Below, piece after piece: positions 42,549 through 49,519 of a stretch of DNA of 64,000 nt. The translations under genes and the position numbers were made by a program. The number at the start of each line of letters is the position of its first letter. Position 1 is the stretch's first letter. The stretch comes from Methanosarcina vacuolata Z-761 (GTDB lineage Archaea > Halobacteriota > Methanosarcinia > Methanosarcinales > Methanosarcinaceae): positions 1,116,001 to 1,180,000 of the forward strand of contig NZ_CP009520.1 of the NCBI RefSeq assembly GCF_000969905.1, written 5' to 3'. The notes below the pieces were generated by a model. That model was given only the letters and a program-made list of their open reading frames with translations. It made no database searches and had not been told where the DNA came from.

Positions 42549-43766
42549 TCAGTGAATAGTGTCGTAGGCACATTCTCCGTGCATAGAAATATCCAGGCCT
42601 ATAAGCTGTTCTTCATCCGTAACCTTGACCGGAGTTACTATGTTTATTAACATCAACATAATGTAGGTAAACACAAATGCATAGACTGAAGTAGCTGCAA
42701 CAACCACAACTTCTTTAATAAAGAATGCTGTGCCGCCGTAAAGCAGTCCATTGGCTCCTACCGGGTTTATAGCCGCCGAGGCAAAGACTCCAAGTAGAAT
42801 TGTGCCTGTAACTCCTCCAATTCCATGGACACCCCATACATCAAGAGCGTCATCCCATTCCATCTTGTTTTTAAGATGCACGGCAAAGTAACAGACAACT
42901 GATCCGAGGATTCCCATTAGTGCAGCCACAGGCAAAGAAACAAGACCTGCTGCAGGAGTAATTGTTGCAAGGCCTGCAACTGCTCCTGTCATAAGCCCCA
43001 CGAATTTTGGTTTTCCTTCCTTATACCATTCCATTGTCATCCACGTGATTGCTGCAAAAGAGGCTGCAATGTCACTGTTCAGGAACGCAAGTGAGGTAAT
43101 CCCATCTACATTGAGTTCGCTTCCAGCGTTAAAGCCGTACCATCCAAACCACAGAAGAGCAGTTCCGATAGCCATTAACGGAACATTGTTTGGTTTTGTT
43201 ATTTTATTGTACTTTCTTGAGCCTACGTAAAAGACCGAAGCAAGAGCTGCAAAGCCAGCTGTAGCATGGACAACGATTCCGCCTGCGAAATCAAGAACTC
43301 CCATCTGTGCGAGCAGACCGCCTCCCCAGACCATGTGAACGAAAGGATAGTAGACAAAAAGCTGCCAGAGAACAAGGAAAATAAGATAAGCCTTAAAAGT
43401 AACCCGGTTTGCAAATGCTCCCGTAATCAGAGCCGGGGTTATAATTGCAAACATCATCTGGTAAGCTACGAATACAATTTCCGGGAACCCCATATCTTTT
43501 ATTATTGTAGTTGGGGTAATCCCGTGTAAAAGCATTTTGTCCAGGTTTCCTATGATTGCACCTTCTCCCCCGCTGAAGCACAGGGAATACCCGATGAGAA
43601 ACCATAAAACAGTCGTCAATCCCATCGAAACAAAGCTTTGCATCATAATTCCTAAAATATTCCGCTTACAGGAAAGTCCTCCGTAGAAGAATGCCAGACC
43701 AGGAGTCATTAGCATCACAAGACTTGTCGCAAGCAGCATAAAGCCTGTCGAACCAGTATTTAACAT
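42549..43766 (-). CDS. Ammonium transporter (Amt/MEP family), copy 1
   Basis: I choose the ATG at 43766, preceded by GGGATGATAAT, giving 405 residues. About 11 membrane helices. Amt marks include MTPGLAFFYGGLSCKRN, VFVAYQMMFAIITPALI, DFAGGIVVHATAGFAAL (the pore-flanking DFAGGxVVH), LWFGWYGFNAGS and DALDVWGVHGIGGVTG with the second pore His. It imports ammonium or ammonia for assimilation. It sits alone, separated from the second amt/glnK pair by 640 bp that includes a 21-bp array. Confidence 0.95.
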   Translation of the reverse strand: MLNTGSTGFMLLATSLVMLMTPGLAFFYGGLSCKRNILGIMMQSFVSMGLTTVLWFLIGYSLCFSGGEGAIIGNLDKMLLHGITPTTIIKDMGFPEIVFVAYQMMFAIITPALITGAFANRVTFKAYLIFLVLWQLFVYYPFVHMVWGGGLLAQMGVLDFAGGIVVHATAGFAALASVFYVGSRKYNKITKPNNVPLMAIGTALLWFGWYGFNAGSELNVDGITSLAFLNSDIAASFAAITWMTMEWYKEGKPKFVGLMTGAVAGLATITPAAGLVSLPVAALMGILGSVVCYFAVHLKNKMEWDDALDVWGVHGIGGVTGTILLGVFASAAINPVGANGLLYGGTAFFIKEVVVVAATSVYAFVFTYIMLMLINIVTPVKVTDEEQLIGLDISMHGECAYDTIH

Positions 43767-43796
43767 ATTATCATCCCATCTATATTTATACAATAA

Positions 43797-43850
43797 CTAG
43801 GAAATCTCAAAGATCTTACCTTTTTCCTAGTTTCTTATACATATAAATTT
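43797..43850 (-). promoter_or_regulatory. amt copy 1 promoter with inverted repeat
   Basis: On the minus strand a TATA-like TTTATATG (about 43841-43848) is followed downstream by the 8-bp perfect inverted repeat CTAGGAAA/TTTCCTAG (43797-43804 and 43823-43830). The placement between TATA and start would suit a repressor site. The regulator is unknown; nitrogen control by NrpR is plausible only. Confidence 0.35.
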
Positions 43851-43959
43851 CCATTTCAGATTACACGAAATTGAATTTTCAGGTAATGATGAGAGAAATC
43901 ACGATTAAAGACGGGATTTATCATTGAAGAAAAGCAAGAATACAAGATATTCAGAAAAA

Positions 43960-44106
43960 ACGATCTTGGATGATAACAAAACGATCTTGGATGATAACAA
44001 AACGATTTGGGATGATAACAAAACGATTTGGGATGATAACAAAACGATTTGGGATGATAACAAAACGATTTGGGATGATAACAAAACGATTTGGGATGAT
44101 AACAAA
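43960..44106. repeat. Seven-copy 21-bp tandem repeat
   Basis: Seven copies of ACGATTTGGGATGATAACAA plus A occupy exactly 147 bp. The first two units have CTTGG for TTTGGG, and the other five are identical. Being a multiple of three, the array leaves frames open on both strands, which are not real genes. The gap 43767-44407 holds nothing else supported. Confidence 0.95.
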
Positions 44107-44407
44107 AGAAAACGGCAGTTTCATGGAAACATCTCTCTATCCATAAAACGGAGTTTTCTTCAAAAATTCACGTTTTTGAATTCAGGTCTTGTTCTTGCCA
44201 CACTTTTACTTTAATTTTTAGAGATATCACGAATTCTGGAAGTTAATCAGATTTTGGTCTTGCCATTCCTTTATACTTTCATCTTTGGGATCTTACTCTT
44301 GATTGTATGCTTGTATCGATTTTTCCTAATGTTCAAGGGTCACAGAAAAATTAAAAAAGTACAGTAAAGTTTTGCTTGTACTCAAAATCTGTACTCAAAG
44401 TCTGTGC

Positions 44408-45601
44408 TCAAATGTTATATGCAACTTCACCATGCTGCGTTTTGTCAAGTCCGATGTTTTCTTCACTTTCGCTGACTTTAAGCCCTATAGTCTTGTTAAG
44501 TATGAATCCAATAAGGAGGGTGCCTGCAGCTGCATAAACAATTGTGACAACAACTCCTTGAAGCTGGATTAACATTTGGCTGGAATTCCCAAGAAGGAGG
44601 CCAGTCCCTCCTACACTTGCAAATACACCTACCAGAAGTGCACCTACTATTCCACCCACGCCGTGTACTCCAAAAGCATCCAGCGAGTCATCATATCCAA
44701 GCCTTTCTTTGAGTCCTACAGCGTTGTAGCATACGAAACTTGTGATCACACCTATAGGAATTGCTGCCATTGGCGTAACAAAGCCTGCACTTGGAGTTAT
44801 TGCAACAAGTCCTGCTAGAACCCCTGTTGCAAATCCCAGGGCCGTTGGATATCCTAAGTGGCGCCATTCAAGGGCCATCCAGACGAATCCCGCAGCTGCT
44901 GGAGCTACAAGCGTTGTAATGAATGCAAGGGATGCGATCTCGTTTGCAGCAAGTGAAGAACCTGCGTTAAACCCAAACCACCCGAACCAGAGAAGCCCGG
45001 TTCCAAGAAGCGTCAGAGTAACGTTGTGCGGCTTTAGTGGATCTACTCCAAAACCACGCCTCTTGCCAAGGTATGTAAGAATTGCAAGTGAGGAAATACC
45101 TGAAGTTATATGCACAACTGTGCCGCCCGCAAAGTCCAGAGCTTTCCCTGTTAGGAATCCGCCTCCCCAGACCCAGTGGCAAACAGGTGCATATACGATA
45201 ATTCCCCAGAGGGCAATAAATGCAATATAAGATTTAAACTTCACACGTCCTACAATTGCACCCGAAATCAGAGCAGGTGTAATTATTGCAAACATTCCCT
45301 GAAATGCAACATATGCATAAGTCGGAATTGTGCCGGTTACTGAGTATACATCTATCCCTTTCAGGAATGCATGTCCAAGGCCACCCACAAACCAGTTGCC
45401 GTCTGCAAATGCAAGCGAGTAACCTATTAATACCCATTCCAGAGCCATGACGCCCATCGCAACAAATGAGTGCATCATGCTGCTCAGAACGTTTTTACGC
45501 TGGACAAGCCCTCCATAGAACAGCGCAAGTCCGGGAAGCATTAACAATACAAGTGCAGACGAGATTAGTACCCATACCGTGTCTGCTGCTTCAATAGCCA
45601 T
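44408..45601 (-). CDS. Ammonium transporter (Amt/MEP family), copy 2
   Basis: I choose the ATG at 45601 with GAGGGG 6 nt upstream (397 residues). Eleven membrane helices are evident. Family motifs are MLPGLALFYGGLVQRKN, AYVAFQGMFAIITPALI, DFAGGTVVHITSGISSL, LWFGWFGFNAGS and DSLDAFGVHGVGGIVG. It is the second gene of glnK-amt (10-nt gap), so it is the channel that GlnK would block when nitrogen is sufficient. Confidence 0.96.
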   Translation of the reverse strand: MAIEAADTVWVLISSALVLLMLPGLALFYGGLVQRKNVLSSMMHSFVAMGVMALEWVLIGYSLAFADGNWFVGGLGHAFLKGIDVYSVTGTIPTYAYVAFQGMFAIITPALISGAIVGRVKFKSYIAFIALWGIIVYAPVCHWVWGGGFLTGKALDFAGGTVVHITSGISSLAILTYLGKRRGFGVDPLKPHNVTLTLLGTGLLWFGWFGFNAGSSLAANEIASLAFITTLVAPAAAGFVWMALEWRHLGYPTALGFATGVLAGLVAITPSAGFVTPMAAIPIGVITSFVCYNAVGLKERLGYDDSLDAFGVHGVGGIVGALLVGVFASVGGTGLLLGNSSQMLIQLQGVVVTIVYAAAGTLLIGFILNKTIGLKVSESEENIGLDKTQHGEVAYNI

Positions 45602-45611
45602 GTTCATCCCC

Positions 45612-45956
45612 TCATAGAGCGTCTGGTCCGGTTTCGCTTGTCCGAATCCGTATTACATTCTCTAAAGGAAGCACAAATATCTTGCCGCTTCCGATGTAAC
45701 CGTCAGTGCCTTTTGCTCCGACAGTTATTGCTTCAATAACTGATTGCAGGAACTGATCTTCCACTGCAATTTCGATCTTCACTTTTTCAAGAAGATTTGC
45801 TTCGTGTTCAGTTGCCCTGTAAATCTCTAAATGCCCCTTTTGCGCACCATAACCGGCGACCGATGATACTGTCAGTCTATTTACCTCAAGTTTCTGAAGC
45901 TCTCTTTTGACTGCATCGAGTCTTTCCGGCCTTATCATTGCAATTATATATTTCAT
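45612..45956 (-). CDS. glnK: PII nitrogen regulatory protein GlnK
   Basis: I choose the ATG at 45956, with GGTGGT 4 nt upstream (114 residues). It has the PII N-terminus MKYIIAMIRPERLDAVK, the T-loop GYGAQKGHLEIYRATEHEA, KIEIAVED, and the B-loop/C-terminal signatures GTDGYIGSGKIFVLPLENVIRIRT. The T-loop Tyr that bacteria uridylylate (position 51) is His here, so GlnD-type modification is ruled out. It binds ATP, ADP and 2-oxoglutarate and plugs Amt; in methanogens it also acts through NrpR. Confidence 0.95.
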   Translation of the reverse strand: MKYIIAMIRPERLDAVKRELQKLEVNRLTVSSVAGYGAQKGHLEIYRATEHEANLLEKVKIEIAVEDQFLQSVIEAITVGAKGTDGYIGSGKIFVLPLENVIRIRTSETGPDAL

Positions 45957-45992
45957 CACGACCACCAATAGGTGTCTTGTATCCGATTTCTT

Positions 45993-46018
45993 GGTATTTA
46001 AATTTACCTATCTAGGTA
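45993..46018 (-). promoter_or_regulatory. glnK-amt promoter with GGTA/TACC half-sites
   Basis: A TATA-like AATTTAAATA (minus strand, 46004-45995) lies about 40 nt before the glnK ATG. Half-sites GGTA at 45993-45996, TACC at 46005-46008 and TAGGTA at 46013-46018 flank it, giving the arms TACCTA-TC-TAGGTA. NrpR operators in Methanosarcina have been described as GGTA-N6-TACC from memory; the spacing here differs (N8, or everted N6), so the match is suggestive only. Confidence 0.45.
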
Positions 46019-46124
46019 TTGAATATTTAAGCAGTTATGTCCAGAAAACACTAAAGTGAAAGGGGCTTTTTTCTTTAATCAGAGGGTCTAGTATCAGTTT
46101 TTTGATTTCCGATCCTGTTGCTGT

Positions 46125-47108
46125 ATGTTAAAACAGAAAGCCTGGGTATCTGGTATGAGTTCCTTTTTTCTGTTTTCAAACATTTCTGTCAGAGAGCTTT
46201 TATCTAGCGAAAGCAAATTTAGAGGTATGTTCGGAGAAATTGGAATTGTAAAAAGCGAGGCTGATGAGACTGCTCTGCAAATTCTTTCCCTTTTCAGAGA
46301 CAGCATCAGTGAAATTTGCCTGAATGAACCTGAATCCATTTCAGATTATTTCAAGCCGGAGTATTCTCATTATATCATAGTCCATACTCCCCTGAATATC
46401 CGGTTCCCTGAGAAAAGAGAAGAATGGAATATGCGTTTTTGCAGGGATGCCGGAGTTTCGGTTGTTGAACGTATCGTAACCGAAACTGACAGAATTTACG
46501 TAAGAGGACTTATGGCAGTCAACGGGTCAAAGGTCTATGCTATCCTTCCTTTTATGACAATAGATGCAGAAAAAGCAAAGAGAGCAACATTTCCTGAAGA
46601 CCGCATGGCCCGTGTTCGGGCAAAAGTGCTTCCTTCTGTACTTCCTGACATAAAAGGAGAAACGATCCTCGATATTGGAAGCGGCTTTGGAAGCCTTACC
46701 ATAGAGCTTGCAAGAAACAATCCCGATTCGAAAGTTTACGGAATTGATCTCCATGATTCTCTTACAGGCCAGTCGCAGATGAATGCCGATGTCCTTGGCG
46801 TGCCGAATGTAAAATTCAGGACTGGAAGCGCTTATGCCCTTCCTTTTGAAGCCGGCTTGATTGATGCAGCTACCTGCTTTTTAATGCTTCACCACCTCGA
46901 AGACATCAAATTTGCCCTGTTCGAGATCAAGAGAGTGCTTAAAAACGGCGGCCTGTTAATAGCAGTTGAGCCGCTTGCAGAACACCACCACCACGGACCT
47001 CAACTCTCGAAAGCCGGATGGCAAGAGCTTTTCGAAGACGTTGGCTTCGCAGTAGAGGTTGAGAGCCAGGAAGGAGCAGCGATTATGAAAGCTGTGAAAA
47101 GAGACTAA
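46125..47108 (+). CDS. SAM-dependent methyltransferase with N-terminal accessory domain
   Basis: The protein is 327 residues. A ~170-residue N-terminal region of unknown fold (MLKQKAWVSGMSSFFLF, SDYFKPEYSHYIIVHTPL) precedes a class I methyltransferase: motif I LDIGSGFGSLTIELA, VYGIDLHDSL, YALPFEAGLIDAATCFLMLHHL, KRVLKNGGLLIAVEPL. The His-rich AEHHHHG loop may bind metal. The start at 46125 lacks a clear ribosome site. Substrate unknown. Confidence 0.7.
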   Translation: MLKQKAWVSGMSSFFLFSNISVRELLSSESKFRGMFGEIGIVKSEADETALQILSLFRDSISEICLNEPESISDYFKPEYSHYIIVHTPLNIRFPEKREEWNMRFCRDAGVSVVERIVTETDRIYVRGLMAVNGSKVYAILPFMTIDAEKAKRATFPEDRMARVRAKVLPSVLPDIKGETILDIGSGFGSLTIELARNNPDSKVYGIDLHDSLTGQSQMNADVLGVPNVKFRTGSAYALPFEAGLIDAATCFLMLHHLEDIKFALFEIKRVLKNGGLLIAVEPLAEHHHHGPQLSKAGWQELFEDVGFAVEVESQEGAAIMKAVKRD

Positions 47109-47239
47109 ATTCGGTAAAAGAAGAATAAGTTTGGTAAAAAGAGAATAAAACCTGCGAAAGGGGAAGAACTAAGAAAAGGCAATTCCAAAAACGGATCGGA
47201 ATATTGTCCAGCATATGAATCTGGCTTTCATTATCTTTT

Positions 47240-47410
47240 GATCAATTTAATACATCCCAGACTCCTGTAAGATTTCCGCTGCCTCTCGATATATCAGCTA
47301 GGAAGGAATTTCGGTGAGAACCTCAGTACTTACCGTACTCCATTCCGACTTCAGACAGGAGCTTTACCATTGCTCCACCGTATAAGAAGCCGACAATGAT
47401 AACAAAGTCC
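47240..47410 (-). pseudogene. Possible decayed gene fragment
   Basis: The minus strand around 47410-47240 reads FVIIVGFLYGGAMVKLLSEV then GMEYGKY, and after a frameshift EVLTEIPS, a stop, and IYREAAEILQESGMY. Farther upstream LTEKAIDQAKGF is visible near 47530. The amphipathic, codon-biased character suggests a decayed protein gene, but I cannot name it. The remainder of 47109-47824 holds no other signal. Confidence 0.3.
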
Positions 47411-47824
47411 TACTGGCCCAAGTGTATAATAATTGGGAAGAATTTTACAGACAACTGCCCGGATTATCTTCTATCCCTTTGACTCCCTGCAGGTAAAGCC
47501 TTTCGCCTGGTCAATCGCTTTTTCTGTCAATTTCCAAGGATGATATGACCTAGATTCGGCAGGTTAACATTTCATTTTTGATTATTTTTGCGAATGGCGA
47601 TTTTGAAATGATGATCCCTTATTGTGTGCAGTTGTGAGGTTTACATATGATCCAAACATAATCTCTCATACTAAACTTTATTGGAAAAATGATTCAGTGC
47701 TTATATATGTAGTGAGATTTGAGCCACACGTTAACCAGCTTTAAATCTCAGGTATATTTATCAAATGTTCAAAAACGATATCAAGAATAATATTCAAATT
47801 CCTTATGTCGACCTGCTGGATCTA

Positions 47825-48151
47825 GTGCATTGATTCCAAAGTATGTCAGGAATAAATTTTTTGAAAACCACTGAAAGCACAGAAAACACGGAAATAAGTA
47901 GTAAAGGCGTGTTTCTTCCGTGCTTTCCGTGTTTTCCGTGGTTGTAATATCCAGATAGAATCACTCTGCGACTGGTTGTGTTTTCCGTGTTACAGAATTC
48001 CATGTGACTTTAACATAATATTTGAGTCGTAAGCCGTAATTATTTAGCATGAAAATGCTGCCATCTGCAAGCATTTTCATTGTTTGTGCATGTTATTCAA
48101 AGAATATCATGTGCGTTTTCTTATTATGTACTTATTTGAGAATCGATACAC
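47825..48151. mobile_element. MITE family D (TA-flanked), copy 2, with internal insertion
   Basis: The element matches 12709-12962 over most of its length but carries about 70 extra bases near the right side that include a TGAAAATGCT/AGCATTTTCA hairpin. Its ends GTGCATTGATTC and GTGTATCGATTC are inverted. TA lies on its left (47823-47824). Its right TA (48152-48153) has become the target of an IS630-family insertion. Confidence 0.75.
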
Positions 48152-48153
48152 TA

Positions 48154-49326
48154 GTATCGTGACAATATAGTTATGAGTCACTTATATACTTTGAATTCTA
48201 TATTATATCTTATGTTAAATATTAATCTTAATGATAGTGAAGTTCTATTTCTTAAAAACTTTCTTAAAAAATGACAGAAAAATGCAAGATCTCTTGCCAG
48301 AGCACGTATTCTACTACTGGCAAATCAGGGAAAAGGAGACACTGAGATCGCTAAGATATTATGTATTGGGAGAAGCACTGCTTTAAGAATCAGAAAAAGA
48401 TGTCTTGAAGAAGGTCTACAAAGTGCTTTGATAGATAAACCAAGGTCAGGTCAACCTGAAAAATATAGTGAAAGGCACGTTGCAGAAATAATAGCTCAAG
48501 CATGTACAAAACCTCTAGAAGGAAGAAATAGATGGTCACTTTCACTGCTTTGTGAAGAATTGAGGAAAAAAGAAGGCTTTGAAACGATAAACAAAGAAAG
48601 TATCAGACTTATTTTGAAAAAAAGCAAAATTAAGCCCTGACAGAAAAAGATGTGGTGCATTCAGAGAATTGATTCCGAATATAGAAAGAGAATGTACGAT
48701 GTTCTTGACCTGTACGAAGAGGATTTTGACCCAAAAAGACCTCTCATATGTCTTGATGAGAAACCGAAACAACTTCTCGAATATAAGCGAAATCCCATTC
48801 CAATGAAGCCTGGAAGTCCGGAGAAGTATGATTATGAGTACATCAGGAATGGAACCGCAAACATATTTGTGGCGGTAGAATTTAAAGCAGGAAAAAGGGT
48901 GACTCGAGTCACCGAAAGCAGAAAAATGGCTGACTTTGCGCAATTCGTGAAAGATCTTGTTATCGAGGAATATTCAAAAGCTGAAGTCATCAGACTGGTT
49001 ACAGATAACCTAAATATCCACAAAGAAAAATCATTCTATGAGACATTTAGCGAAGAAGAAGCAAAAAAGATACTGGAAAAAATAGAGTTCCATTACACAC
49101 CAAAGCATGCGAGTTGGCTAAATGCTGCAGAAATAGAGATTAATGTGATGAATACACAATGTACAAACAGGCGAATACCTTACATAAAAACGCTTAGCAA
49201 AGAAGTAGATGCATGGATGCACAGAAGGAATATGAATAAAAAGAAAATAAACTGGAAGTTTACGAAGAAGAATGCTGATGAGAAAATGGCAAAACGTTAT
49301 GTGTCATAATTAAATTGTCATGACAC
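48154..49326 (+). mobile_element. IS630-family insertion sequence inserted at TA
   Basis: An 1173-bp element has inverted ends GTATCGTGACAATATAG and GTGTCATGACAATTTAA (read inward) and is flanked by TA at 48152-48153 and 49327-49328, the target duplication typical of IS630/Tc1-mariner. It holds one transposase frame interrupted by two TGA codons. Removing it restores the CACTAGG right border of MITE D, so the IS came later. Confidence 0.88.
48212..49309 (+). pseudogene. IS630-family transposase with two in-frame TGA codons
   Basis: One reading frame runs from the ATG at 48212 to the TAA at 49307-49309, broken only by TGA at 48272-48274 and 48638-48640. The N-terminal part carries an HTH (GDTEIAKILCIGRSTALRI). 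The catalytic part keeps all three acidic residues of the DDE triad: ICLDEKP, VTDNLNIH and LNAAEIEINVM. Both stops sit where a single change from TGG (Trp) would explain them. Without suppression the protein is inactive; transposition in trans remains possible because the ends are intact. Confidence 0.85.
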
Positions 49327-49519
49327 TAGGATATAAATTGATATACAGAAACGTATAGTAGTTTAAGTATATAATTTAATGGATGTTTTTTTAAGAAAAA
49401 TCAGTGTTTGAGGGATATTGCACACTTCGTTCTCCATTGTATCTTCTCAAAGGAAGATCCTTTGCAAATTATGGAGACATTTCAGTATTATTTTTATATG
49501 TGGATTATAGACTCTTTTC

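Noticed and set aside
43924-44214. Open frames on both strands through the 21-bp array (repeat peptides such as LSSQIVL and DDNKTIW)
   Set aside because: They arise because the repeat length is a multiple of three; no ribosome site or homology.
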